DNA of 64,000 nt. It comes from Shewanella sp. c952 (GTDB lineage Bacteria; Pseudomonadota; Gammaproteobacteria; Enterobacterales; Shewanellaceae). The stretch lies in contig NZ_BPEW01000006.1 in NCBI RefSeq assembly GCF_019654975.1, forward strand, positions 62,001 through 126,000, given 5' to 3'. Made by a program: the position numbers and the translations under genes. Under the pieces are notes generated by a model. The model saw only the letters and a list, made by a program, of their open reading frames with translations. It searched no databases and was not told where the DNA came from. This document shows positions 1 through 8,460 of the stretch, piece by piece (the first letter of the stretch is position 1; each line of letters begins with the position of its first letter).

Positions 1-1633
1 GCGTCAAAAGTTGCGGTAAAAATCGCTGCTCTTGAGAAGCAATAACGGTTTGCTCAGCAAGCACTTGCTGCAAGATCTCTGGCGTCGTTAGTGGATTGGC
101 TAGTACCACTCTAAATACCACCGCTTTGATGTCCATCATTTGTGCGTTTTCAGGGTTAATCCGCGTGCGAGAAACAAAAGATGTGCCTTGTTCTCGCTGA
201 CGTTTCTGCACAAACTTCGTTAATCCATCCAGTAGTGCGTTAAACTCTGTTAGTTTTTCTACGTCATTATTTGCTCGTGCATTGGCCATTGCGATTTGCA
301 CGGTCTGCGGCACATAGCGGTAGGTTAACAGGCAAAGCTCTGGTTTTGACACCAGTTCAAACTCTTGATGTTGATTGATCAAATCAGCAAAATAACGGGC
401 TTTTTCCAAACTGTTATTGATCAGTATTTCATAGCCGTCACGACCAATCACTTTTAAGCATGCATGGACTAGCATTGCCATGCCGGGGCGAGAGCCCTCT
501 AAGGTTTGGCTGCCTAAATCTTTCGAGCCTTTTCTGAGAATATACTCGGCGTGGTGTTTAATCGCATTAGCGAAAGTGGGATCTTTAAAGATCACCATGC
601 CTGCGCCCATAGGTACATACATCTGTTTGTGAGCATCAATGGTGACTGAATCTGCGCGTTCTATGCCTGCAAGTAGGTGACGATATTTTTCAGATAACAG
701 GCTGGCGCCGCCCCATGCTGCATCAACATGAAAATGGCAATTAAGCTCGCCCGCTAAGTCAGCGAGCTCATTTAGTGGGTCGATATTGCCGGTTTCGGTG
801 GTGCCTGCAACGCCTACAATTGCCATCACTTTGATGTTGTCTGCGGCCAATTGATTGGCTAAGTCCCGCATTTCTGATACGTCGACTTTGTTGTCTTCTG
901 CTGTGGGTACTTGGATGATATTTTCGCGGCCAATGCCCAGTAGGTCGGCTGTTTTGCCTAAAGAGTAGTGACCGCGCTCAGACACTAGAATGGCTAAGTC
1001 GTCATAACCATAATGACGCAAGCCTTTCAGTACTCCTTGTGCTGCAACGCCGCGATAACTGCCATCAGCTTTTAACAGTTGGTTACGGGCAGTCCAAAGA
1101 GCAGTAATGTTAGCAACGGTGCCACCAGAGCAAAATGCGCCTAAAGAGACATTAGCGCTGTGCATCCAGCTTTGATAGAAGTCGTCATTTTCAGCATAAA
1201 TGAGGTGATGCATCATGCCTAACACTTGGCGCTCTAACGGTGTAAAGGCTTTTGACGTTTCTATTTTGACCAGATTTTGGTTTAAACCGACCATCATTTT
1301 AGACAGTGGCAGTACAAAGTAGGGCAGCGCTGATGTCATGTGGCCAATAAAGCTTGGCGCTGAGGTATGCACAGAGTGGGCGACAAGCGTTTGCATCATG
1401 TCGTCGGCATAATCAGAGACAAATTGCGGCGCGGCTGGAATTTGGTGTTGCTGGAAGTCTAGTTCAATCTCGGTGAGAGGTTTCTCAACCGCCACTACAC
1501 TTTCCTGCAAAAAGCCCATTAAGTTCTGTGAAATATTTTGCTCAATAACACTAAGGGTTGAATCTGGGGCTTCTGGAACGGTAAAAATTCTCAGTAGTGC
1601 CTCTTCAGAAGCGGTGGCTCGTCTTGGTGTCAT
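1..1633 (-). CDS. panP: Putative PLP-dependent aspartate 1-decarboxylase, PanP-type (3' end outside window)
   Basis: Group II pyridoxal-phosphate decarboxylase related to glutamate decarboxylases. The closest family I recognise is the Vibrio/Shewanella aspartate 1-decarboxylase PanP, which makes beta-alanine for pantothenate in bacteria lacking PanD. The frame is open from an ATG at 1633 to the window edge (about 544 codons), so only the last few residues and the stop are missing. Visible motifs are the cofactor-pocket HVDAAWGGA and the Schiff-base lysine in DAHKQMYVPMG (about residue 336). The gene lies downstream of garK but beyond that gene's terminator, so it is probably its own transcription unit. 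Substrate is inferred from family resemblance; glutamate or another acidic amino acid cannot be excluded. Confidence 0.8.
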   Translation of the reverse strand, partial: MTPRRATASEEALLRIFTVPEAPDSTLSVIEQNISQNLMGFLQESVVAVEKPLTEIELDFQQHQIPAAPQFVSDYADDMMQTLVAHSVHTSAPSFIGHMTSALPYFVLPLSKMMVGLNQNLVKIETSKAFTPLERQVLGMMHHLIYAENDDFYQSWMHSANVSLGAFCSGGTVANITALWTARNQLLKADGSYRGVAAQGVLKGLRHYGYDDLAILVSERGHYSLGKTADLLGIGRENIIQVPTAEDNKVDVSEMRDLANQLAADNIKVMAIVGVAGTTETGNIDPLNELADLAGELNCHFHVDAAWGGASLLSEKYRHLLAGIERADSVTIDAHKQMYVPMGAGMVIFKDPTFANAIKHHAEYILRKGSKDLGSQTLEGSRPGMAMLVHACLKVIGRDGYEILINNSLEKARYFADLINQHQEFELVSKPELCLLTYRYVPQTVQIAMANARANNDVEKLTEFNALLDGLTKFVQKRQREQGTSFVSRTRINPENAQMMDIKAVVFRVVLANPLTTPEILQQVLAEQTVIASQEQRFLPQLLT

Positions 1634-1781
1634 CGGCTAACTATCTCTACTTATCACACTACTTTTGTGCGTTGGATCAGTCTTTAAGTTGGAGGCTCAC
1701 TTTACTGTAAGCTTTATAACGCATCAAGTAGAAAAATGAACTGCGACTCTTGTAGCTTGTTCAAATGGCGTTGTAATAAAG

Positions 1782-1810
1782 AAAAAGGCGCTTATGCGCC
1801 TTTAGTTTTT
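1782..1810 (-). terminator. Rho-independent terminator after garK
   Basis: Perfect 8-bp stem AAAGGCGC/GCGCCTTT with a TTAT loop (1784-1803). On the minus strand it is followed by a T-rich run and sits about 30 bases after the garK stop. A-rich and T-rich flanks on both sides mean it could also work on the plus strand. Confidence 0.8.
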
Positions 1811-1839
1811 GAATTGATTACAAGCTTAAGGCGGTAATA

Positions 1840-2994
1840 CTAGTTTCTAGCCGATAGGCTGTATAGTGCAGCCACGTTTCTACTGCAGGTGTATAGATTG
1901 CTTTTAGCATTCGCCAGCACTTCGGCTAACGGTAGAGCTCGTGGCGTTATTGAAAATAGTGCGCTAAAACCATGTTCTAGCAATATATTGGCGTCGTCAC
2001 TGACACAACCCGCTATCGCAACTACTGGCACGTTGAGACTATTGGCAACGCCAGCAACTCCCATTGGCGTTTTACCATGCAAAGTTTGGCTGTCTAGTCG
2101 ACCTTCACCTGTGATAACTAAACTCGCTCCTTTAATATGGCTTGCAAGATCAACGGTGTGCATCACGATGTCTATTCCAGGTTTTAGTTGGGCATCAAGA
2201 AATGCCATCACACCTAAGCCCATACCGCCAGCAGCACCAACGCCGCTTAAGTTACGGTTATCTTTAATCCCCGCTTTTGCAATAACATCAGCGTAGTGAT
2301 TTAGCGCAGTGTCGAGTTGCTCAACCATCTCGCTAGTTGCCCCTTTTTGTGGACCAAAGATCGCCGAAGCGCCATGGTCGCCACAAAGTGGGTTGTTGAC
2401 GTCGCAAGCGACTTCAAAGCGACATTGTGTAAGTAAAGGGTGCAGGTCTGTTAGGTTAATCTGCTGCAAAGTTGCCAGCGCCGCACCGCCGGGTGCGATA
2501 GGCTTATCATCGACATCTAAAAGGTGCGCCCCTAGTGCCTGCGCCATTCCTGCGCCGCCGTCGTTGGTTGCGCTGCCGCCCAGTCCAATGATGATATGTT
2601 TGATACCACGATTAAGCGCATCAACAATCAACTCTCCGGTTCCGTAGCTGGTGGTAAACTGTGGATTACGCTGCTCACCAGTGACTAAATGCAAGCCTGA
2701 AGCGGCCGCCATTTCGATGACTGCAGTTTTCTCACTGCCGTGATAACTGTCGCCTAAAATGCCATAAAAGGCATTCACTTTGTCGCCAGCAGGTCCCGTT
2801 ACCGTTGTCCAAATCAAACTGCCGTTTGTGGCATCAATCATTGACTGTACCGTGCCTTCACCGCCATCGGCTACAGGCATTTTTACATATTCAGCATTAG
2901 GTAATACTGTGCGAAATCCTCGCTCAATTTCGTTAGCCACTTCCATTGCGGTTAGGCTCTCTTTAAATGAATCGGGGGCAATCACAATTTTCAT
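1840..2994 (-). CDS. garK: Glycerate kinase
   Basis: 384 residues, the usual size for the GarK/GlxK glycerate kinase family, which phosphorylates D-glycerate to 2-phosphoglycerate in the cytoplasm. Family motifs are clear: N-terminal APDSFKESL, the glycine-rich GLGGSATNDGGAGMAQALGA near residue 137, and GEGRLDSQT near residue 300. The ATG at 2994 has AGGAAC upstream. It follows gntP on the same strand with a gap of 126 bases that contains a weak terminator-like hairpin (3088-3107). The permease, kinase and CdaR-type regulator further upstream together suggest a glycerate-use module. Confidence 0.93.
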   Translation of the reverse strand: MKIVIAPDSFKESLTAMEVANEIERGFRTVLPNAEYVKMPVADGGEGTVQSMIDATNGSLIWTTVTGPAGDKVNAFYGILGDSYHGSEKTAVIEMAAASGLHLVTGEQRNPQFTTSYGTGELIVDALNRGIKHIIIGLGGSATNDGGAGMAQALGAHLLDVDDKPIAPGGAALATLQQINLTDLHPLLTQCRFEVACDVNNPLCGDHGASAIFGPQKGATSEMVEQLDTALNHYADVIAKAGIKDNRNLSGVGAAGGMGLGVMAFLDAQLKPGIDIVMHTVDLASHIKGASLVITGEGRLDSQTLHGKTPMGVAGVANSLNVPVVAIAGCVSDDANILLEHGFSALFSITPRALPLAEVLANAKSNLYTCSRNVAALYSLSARN

Positions 2995-3087
2995 GCAGTG
3001 TTCCTATTTTTAACTCATCGCTGAAACTGGTGAGATAAAGCTTAGCGTTGTAAAGGTAATCTTAATGAGTGGTATGTGCAGGGTAAA

Positions 3088-3107
3088 GGCGAGCGGGAGT
3101 GCTCGCC
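3088..3107 (-). terminator. Weak hairpin between gntP and garK
   Basis: GGCGAGC/GCTCGCC stem with a 6-base loop, just after the gntP stop at 3121. The T-run on the minus strand is short (TTTACC), so I expect partial termination or mRNA end stabilisation rather than a hard stop. Confidence 0.5.
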
Positions 3108-3120
3108 GTTAACTATCTGC

Positions 3121-4479
3121 TTATAGCAAGACTAAGCTCAATATGTACACCACAGTCATGGCGGTAAGGCCTTGGACCAGTGTTGCCATTGTTTGTGCTT
3201 TATAGGCTTGTTTAACGCTCATGCGGCTAAACTGAGTCACCACCCAGAAGAAACTGTCGTTCGCGTGTGAGACTGTCATAGCACCTGCACCAATAGCCAT
3301 AACCGTCAGTACGCGGCCCATGTCGCTTGCAAGCCCGATATCGCCTAGCATTGGCGCAACAAGTGCTGAAGTCGCCACTAGCGCTACCGTCGAGGAACCT
3401 TGCGCAGATTTGAGCGCTGCAGCGACGATAAACGGCATAAAGATGCCTATTCCGAGTGCCGATAGCGAAGTCCCTAGGAACGCGCCAATTTCTGTTGCTT
3501 TAAGGACTGCGCCAAATGCACCACCAGCACCAGTAATCAGTAGAATCGGTGCCGCAACAACTAGCCCTTGGCTAATGCGCTCACTAAACTCTTTAACTTT
3601 GTCGCTGCTTTTAAGTAGAGACAATGATAGGAAAAGACCAATCATCAGAGCATTAACCGGCTGACCAAGAAATGCCAATACATCAAATAGTACGCCGTTA
3701 CCTAACGGCGCCGATGGGAAGTTAGCAATTGAGCCAAAACAGATAAGTAAAATCGGCACAAAAATTGGTGCAAATGCGCGGGTAGGGCTAGGCAGTTTGC
3801 CATAGGTTTGCTTTAGTTTTTCATAATCTTCAGTTTGATTAAGCAGCTCTTCAGCGCCTTCGCCGTCTGGTTGAACGTTAGCAAAGCGGTTTGCCCACAG
3901 CGTACCTGCTAGCGCTGCAATAGCGGCTACAAATACACCAACAAAAATGACTAACCCAAGGTTCGATTCAAGACCTAAGTTGCCCGCCGCCGCAATAGGC
4001 CCAGGCGTTGGTGGTACAAAGGTGTGAGTGGCATAAAGGCCGGTTGCTAACGCCACACTCATCGAGACACTCGAAACTTTCATGCGGTTGGCCATCGATT
4101 GCTTCAGTGAGTTCAAAATCACAAAGCCTGAGTCACAAAACACCGGAATCGAAACGATATAACCGATAATAGACATGGTTAAGGTTGGAAAACGCTTGCC
4201 CAGTACCTTGATGACCACATCGGCCATAGTGATAGCGGCGCCGCTTTTCTCAAGAATAGTGCCTATGATAGTACCAAGTACAATTACCAGACCGATGTAA
4301 CCTAATATGCCACCAAAACCGGAGGTGATGGTTTTTGCAATATCGGCACTTGGAAGGCCATAGGCAAATGCCGCCATAAAGGAGGCGAGAATTAGCGTTA
4401 AGAAGGGGTGGAGCTTGAATTTTGAGGTAGCAATTACAATAAATGCAATCACTGCCAATAAGATCAGTATGAGGCTCAT
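3121..4479 (-). CDS. GntP-family gluconate/glycerate H+ symporter
   Basis: 452 residues with the alternating long hydrophobic helices of the GntP permease family (inner membrane, proton-coupled uptake of gluconate and related sugar acids). Typical family segments include ILEKSGAA near residue 75, HTFVPPTPGPIAAAG near 150, and a C-terminal MTVSHANDSFFWVV. The length is normal. The ATG at 4479 follows CAGGGA. Because it sits directly upstream of glycerate kinase and close to a CdaR-type regulator, the likely substrate is D-glycerate, but gluconate is possible. Confidence 0.9.
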   Translation of the reverse strand: MSLILILLAVIAFIVIATSKFKLHPFLTLILASFMAAFAYGLPSADIAKTITSGFGGILGYIGLVIVLGTIIGTILEKSGAAITMADVVIKVLGKRFPTLTMSIIGYIVSIPVFCDSGFVILNSLKQSMANRMKVSSVSMSVALATGLYATHTFVPPTPGPIAAAGNLGLESNLGLVIFVGVFVAAIAALAGTLWANRFANVQPDGEGAEELLNQTEDYEKLKQTYGKLPSPTRAFAPIFVPILLICFGSIANFPSAPLGNGVLFDVLAFLGQPVNALMIGLFLSLSLLKSSDKVKEFSERISQGLVVAAPILLITGAGGAFGAVLKATEIGAFLGTSLSALGIGIFMPFIVAAALKSAQGSSTVALVATSALVAPMLGDIGLASDMGRVLTVMAIGAGAMTVSHANDSFFWVVTQFSRMSVKQAYKAQTMATLVQGLTAMTVVYILSLVLL

Positions 4480-4650
4480 AGCGTTTCCCTGTAGGGGTAT
4501 TTTTAGTTAGGTGTAGGGTTTTAAGCCAAATATAACAATCGCTCTTATTAATTAGAGGTCATAGAATTTCAGGCTAGATTATTATGGGGATCAGTCGCAG
4601 ATATTGCTTTGGTGTAAAGCACTAAATATTGCGCTAATGTCAGTAATTAA

Positions 4651-4666
4651 TTGTGCTTAAGCACAA
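4651..4666. promoter_or_regulatory. Perfect 16-bp palindrome upstream of gntP (candidate operator)
   Basis: TTGTGCTTAAGCACAA is a perfect dyad, 172 bases upstream of the gntP ATG and 36 bases past the stop of the pilin-like gene. No T-run follows on the minus strand, so it is not a normal terminator. The neighbouring CdaR/SdaR-type regulator is the obvious candidate to bind it; that link is inference. Confidence 0.5.
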
Positions 4667-4701
4667 AATTGTGTTTGAGGATGGCTGTTGGACAAGTCTA
4701 T

Positions 4702-5235
4702 TTAACAATCATCAGTTTTGACAAATACTTCATACTGGCTATTTGTTACTTTGTTCTGATAGAGAATATGGCAGTTAAAACTCACACTTTTATCGGCTAA
4801 ATCTTCGGAAAAAAAGATATAGATTTGGTTATTAGCCGATGATTTATCAATAAATAGCGGCGCTGCGCTGTTGTCATTTTTGATTGTTGTTAGAGAAACC
4901 GAGTCAATGTCTAGCCAAGCTTGTACTTGCTCATTAAGCTCATCGAAACTATCGCCACCATTTACGGCGGGATAACCGTTATGAAGTGGTATATCTACTC
5001 CTGCATGAGTGATGCTGCCAGTTTCGACCTCCTCCCCTTCAATTGCTGCTTTACTATAAACCAGAGAAAGTGCACTTTTCATGGCTCCTTCAATAGCTTG
5101 TAAATCAGCTATTTTGGCATCTGTTCGAAAGTTTAAAAATTTAGGTGCTGCGATAACCGAGATAATGCCAAGTACGATAATAACCGTCACTAATTCAATC
5201 AGTGTGAAACCTTTTTCTAGCCGATAATGAGCCAT
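4702..5235 (-). CDS. Type IV pilin-like protein (MSHA-type major/minor pilin)
   Basis: 177 residues. The N-terminus MAHYRLEKG followed by FTLIELVTVIIVLGIIS is a class IVa prepilin signal: a short charged leader cut after Gly9, Phe+1, Glu+5 and a hydrophobic helix. The following APKFLNFRTDAKIADLQAIEGAMKSA resembles MSHA-family pilins. Two C-terminal cysteines (in FNCHILY and TDDC) could form the disulfide loop of such pilins. It would be exported, processed by PilD and assembled into a pilus or pseudopilus. No assembly gene is nearby: it sits alone between the CdaR-type regulator and gntP, so it may be an orphan minor pilin. Confidence 0.85.
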   Translation of the reverse strand: MAHYRLEKGFTLIELVTVIIVLGIISVIAAPKFLNFRTDAKIADLQAIEGAMKSALSLVYSKAAIEGEEVETGSITHAGVDIPLHNGYPAVNGGDSFDELNEQVQAWLDIDSVSLTTIKNDNSAAPLFIDKSSANNQIYIFFSEDLADKSVSFNCHILYQNKVTNSQYEVFVKTDDC

Positions 5236-5310
5236 ATGTTACCCCGTGTACTTTCAAGCACTACATCGTATTGTATTGAAGTGGCTGACTTTAACGAAAG
5301 TTTCTTTTTA

Positions 5311-6459
5311 TTACTGTGTTAACAATACCTGACCTAAGTATAGTTGCAGTAATCCATCCAGTTGTTGCATGTTGACTCCGGTAACCGTCTCAATTTTATC
5401 AAGACGATAGCGCAGTGTATTACGATGAATAAATAGCGCATTGGCACATTGCTGCTGATCACCAAAATGCTGCAAATAACAGCTTAAGGTTTTGGTGAGT
5501 TGACCGTTTTTATCGGCATCAATTAAAGATTGATAGGGGCTGATTAACTCCTTTCCACGCCAGTTGCCCTTTAGTGATGACAAAAGTACCAATAGCGAAA
5601 AATCTTCATAAAGGTATTTACTCAACTCAGGTTGCATTTGGCTACCTATAGACAGGGTTTCTAACGCTGTTTGATAAGAGCGGTTAATCTCTTGTGGTTT
5701 TGGAAAAAAATGCCCAAGCGATATTTTAAGCCTGCTTCTTAACTCAATCGGTAAACGTGCTATCAGTTGATCTATACGCTGGCTTTCAAGTTCAGCATCC
5801 CACGCCTTACCGTCAAGAAATGCAGGCTTTAAGATCACCAGTTCGGTCATTGAGGTCATGGCGACTAAGTTGCCGCGGGATGGGTTTTCTAACAAGTGAA
5901 GAATTTGTTTTAACATTGAGTTCGCTGAGGTTTCTTCATCATCAGTCTGTACTTGAATAATGGCTGCAACCCGCGGAGTGTCGAGATTGATATTTAACTG
6001 AGATGCCCAGTTTTGTTGGTGAGCACTAAAAGGGCCGTCAGATTTGATGAGATCAATAATGAGCTCCTCTTTTTGGCGATACTGCCACTGTGCTTGCTCA
6101 ATTGAGTTTGCTTGTTCAACAATGATCTCGGCGGTCATTTTTAATAACTCACCATAATGACCAAGTTCGGTAGGCTCACCGGTGATACCAATAACGCCTA
6201 TGATGTCACCTTTATAGTGCAGTGGCAGGTTTATGCCAGCTTTAACACCTTGTAACGTTCCTTCACTCTCATGGCTTATTTCAACGGTTCTCTGCTGGCT
6301 AATTGCCAGCAGCGCACCCTCATGTACTTCACCAATACGCTGGGGTTCTCCTGAACCAAGGATTACGCCATGCTTATTCATCACATTGATATTATGACCA
6401 ATAATCTTCATGGTTCGGTTGACTATTTGCTTGGCAAGTGCGCCATCTAAAAAGTACAT
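5311..6459 (-). CDS. CdaR/SdaR-family sugar diacid (glycerate-responsive) transcriptional regulator
   Basis: 382 residues. The N-terminal region (about 1-135) matches the putative sugar-diacid recognition domain of CdaR (LAKQIVNRTMKIIGHNINVMNKHGVILGSG). The C-terminus has the PucR-type helix-turn-helix with QQQCANALFIHRNTLRYRLDKIE at about residues 335-360. In E. coli CdaR activates glycerate, glucarate and galactarate genes and responds to glycerate-type effectors. Here it is on the same strand as gntP and garK, separated from them by the pilin-like gene. The ATG at 6459 is preceded by AAGGAAA. It is likely the activator of the garK/gntP module. Confidence 0.88.
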   Translation of the reverse strand: MYFLDGALAKQIVNRTMKIIGHNINVMNKHGVILGSGEPQRIGEVHEGALLAISQQRTVEISHESEGTLQGVKAGINLPLHYKGDIIGVIGITGEPTELGHYGELLKMTAEIIVEQANSIEQAQWQYRQKEELIIDLIKSDGPFSAHQQNWASQLNINLDTPRVAAIIQVQTDDEETSANSMLKQILHLLENPSRGNLVAMTSMTELVILKPAFLDGKAWDAELESQRIDQLIARLPIELRSRLKISLGHFFPKPQEINRSYQTALETLSIGSQMQPELSKYLYEDFSLLVLLSSLKGNWRGKELISPYQSLIDADKNGQLTKTLSCYLQHFGDQQQCANALFIHRNTLRYRLDKIETVTGVNMQQLDGLLQLYLGQVLLTQ

Positions 6460-6499
6460 GATTTTCCTTGTTGTCGCTGGAGGCTGACCTGCTTACTAG

Positions 6500-7102
6500 T
6501 TATCTATCTATGAGCTCGGAAACACGTTGCTGCAATTTAGGAATGATCAGCCTTTCAAACTCTGGGTGTCGTTTTAGCCAGATATTGTTTCTTGGGCTAG
6601 GGTGGGGCATAACCAATATTTCTGGCCATAACTCTTGCCACTGTTCAACAGCTTTAGTGACGGTTAGCTTTTGTTTTAGATGCCATTCAATGGCATATTG
6701 GCCGACTAGTAAAGTGAGCTCTACATGCTTAAGTTCATTGAGAATTGGCTTGCGCCAAGTGGCTGCACACTCTGGACGCGGCGGCTTATCGCCACTTTTT
6801 TTGTCAGCTGTTGAGTAACTTCCTGGAAAACAGAAACCCATAGGCAGAATGGCAAACAGTTCAGGGCTATAGAACTGTTCGCGAGTGACCCCTAGCCAAC
6901 CCCTGAGGCGCTCTCCGCTGGCATCGTCAAAAGGGTGTCCTTTGTGATGTGTTTTTTGCCCAGGAGCTTGTCCAGCAATCAATATTTTTGCATTGCAGGC
7001 AAGTTGTACTATTGGCTTGGCCGCAAACGGCAAATGTTCACTGCACAGCTGACATTGCTGTACTTGATTAAGCAAATTATCGAGACGGTTGTCTTTTGGC
7101 AT
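6500..7102 (-). CDS. Uracil-DNA glycosylase-fold family protein
   Basis: 200 residues. The UDG-superfamily signature is visible: ILIAGQAPGQKTHHKGHPFDD (near residue 40) and MPHPSPRNN near residue 165, which resembles motif 2 HPSP of this group. N-terminal cysteines (QQCQLCSEHLPF) are present but are too few for the four-cysteine iron-sulfur cluster of the family 4 enzymes. It probably acts on DNA as a base-excision glycosylase or is a relative of unknown substrate. It is encoded on the minus strand 40 bases upstream of the CdaR-type gene. Confidence 0.8.
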   Translation of the reverse strand: MPKDNRLDNLLNQVQQCQLCSEHLPFAAKPIVQLACNAKILIAGQAPGQKTHHKGHPFDDASGERLRGWLGVTREQFYSPELFAILPMGFCFPGSYSTADKKSGDKPPRPECAATWRKPILNELKHVELTLLVGQYAIEWHLKQKLTVTKAVEQWQELWPEILVMPHPSPRNNIWLKRHPEFERLIIPKLQQRVSELIDR

Positions 7103-7131
7103 TATTCACTTTCAGCTTAGTTTGGCTGCAT

Positions 7132-7716
7132 TTAGCTGTGTAGCGCAATTTGATAAGCCCAGTATCCTAAGTAGCTGTATCCTGCAATGAGTGTAGCGTA
7201 GCTCAGTAATTTTACGCTAATACTGCCACGGCTCAGCACGGCAACATGGGCGATGGCGATAGCAAATAAGGTTAGCGGCGCAGCGTAATAGCCGGCAAAC
7301 ATCATCAATAACGCCACTGTAGCCAATATTAATGGGGTCTTCTCTGTGGGAGCTTTGGCATGATGGCTCAGCTGTATCGGTAGTAAGCTCAGCGCAATGC
7401 TCACAATGATAACCCCAACATTAAGCGAAATAGCACCAGCACCTTTGATATAAACCATGGCTACAACAAAGGTAATGACTGCAGGGATAAGCGAGATAAT
7501 TGTGTGCAATTTAGCAAAACGGCTACTTTGATATTTACCGGTAAAGTAAAACAAGCCAGTTAGTAATAAATTGAAAAAGCAAAAGCCGCCTAACGAAATC
7601 GCCAACATTAAAATATTGGTGGTATCCGATTGAAAAGCCAGTGCTGGCATCGGAGCGAATATAGTGCCTAAAAGTAGAGGTAATGTTGACCTTAAGCGAT
7701 ATTGTGTGTGATTCAT
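7132..7716 (-). CDS. Polytopic membrane protein of unknown function
   Basis: I do not recognise a family. About 194 residues from the ATG at 7716 (an in-frame TTG lies two codons earlier; neither has a strong ribosome site). The first 30 residues look like a signal or first helix (LPLLLGTIFAPMPALAF). At least five further hydrophobic segments follow (for example LAISLGGFCFFNLLLTGLFYF and GVIIVSIALSLLPIQL), so it should be an inner-membrane protein. It ends 29 bases before the uracil-DNA glycosylase-like gene starts and may be cotranscribed with it. Confidence 0.65.
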   Translation of the reverse strand: MNHTQYRLRSTLPLLLGTIFAPMPALAFQSDTTNILMLAISLGGFCFFNLLLTGLFYFTGKYQSSRFAKLHTIISLIPAVITFVVAMVYIKGAGAISLNVGVIIVSIALSLLPIQLSHHAKAPTEKTPLILATVALLMMFAGYYAAPLTLFAIAIAHVAVLSRGSISVKLLSYATLIAGYSYLGYWAYQIALHS

Positions 7717-7877
7717 AAGCAAAGATTAGTCATTGAGAATGTTAGCTACAATCGCTTAAAGTGGGCCTGACTGCAACATGTAAACAGACAATATTATTAG
7801 ATTTAGAACTTGGTCGGCTATCAAAGCTAAGAGCTGTTTAATTCTTGCCCAAGTCGAAAAGTAGCCAGTTCGCAAAT

Positions 7878-7908
7878 AAAAAAGCGGTAACTGGTTGTTA
7901 CCGCTTTT
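7878..7908 (-). terminator. Rho-independent terminator after the small lipoprotein gene
   Basis: Stem AAAAGCGGTAA/TTACCGCTTTT around a CTGGTTG loop, flanked by A and T runs. It lies 22 bases after the stop of the lipoprotein gene. Confidence 0.85.
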
Positions 7909-7930
7909 GATTGATTAAAGCTGTAATTAC

Positions 7931-8458
7931 CTATTCAAGAGATAGCAGCAAATAATCTATATGGTGGGAGTCGAGCTCATTTGCAAAATGCGCTGCAATA
8001 ACAGGACTCCGATAGGATTCAACCCAAAGTTGATAATGTTTACCGTTATAGCTGAAATTTGTTTTAGATTGAATATCCATCTCAATCTCGCCATTGGGTA
8101 AGCTAAGCAATAACTTCGTATCAGAAAAAGCTTTAACAAAGATCTTAACGGGATGGTTATTTTGCCAAATTAGAATCCAGTTTCGAAATTCGTCGACTTT
8201 CGATGCTTTCCACTTATCAGTTATGAATAATTGATAAGTTACTGATGGCCCTGACGGGTGAAAATCAGCAATCTGCTTAATATTACAGGTATTGCACATC
8301 TCAAATGCTGTAGTTGATTGCCAGTCCACGGTTTCAGAGCCAAGCCAAAGGCTTCCGTGCTTTATTTGCCAGTTGGCTTGCTCACTGCTGCTTGGGCTAC
8401 ACCCAAGCAGCAGTGATAAAAAACAAACTATACAAGCTATTAAGGATGATACTTTCAT
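7931..8458 (-). CDS. Small hypothetical lipoprotein
   Basis: 175 residues from the ATG at 8458; a GTG directly before it (8461) overlaps the stop of the upstream gene (TAGTGATG), so translation is probably coupled. The signal peptide ends in a lipobox (SLLLGCS), predicting a lipid-anchored periplasmic or outer-membrane protein. The mature part has a CNTCNIKQ cysteine pair, WILIWQNNHPVKIFVKAFSD in the middle and AHFANELDSHHIDYLLLSLE at the end. I do not recognise a family. Tight coupling with the metzincin-like lipoprotein upstream suggests the two act together. Confidence 0.7.
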   Translation of the reverse strand: MKVSSLIACIVCFLSLLLGCSPSSSEQANWQIKHGSLWLGSETVDWQSTTAFEMCNTCNIKQIADFHPSGPSVTYQLFITDKWKASKVDEFRNWILIWQNNHPVKIFVKAFSDTKLLLSLPNGEIEMDIQSKTNFSYNGKHYQLWVESYRSPVIAAHFANELDSHHIDYLLLSLE

Positions 8459-8460
8459 CA

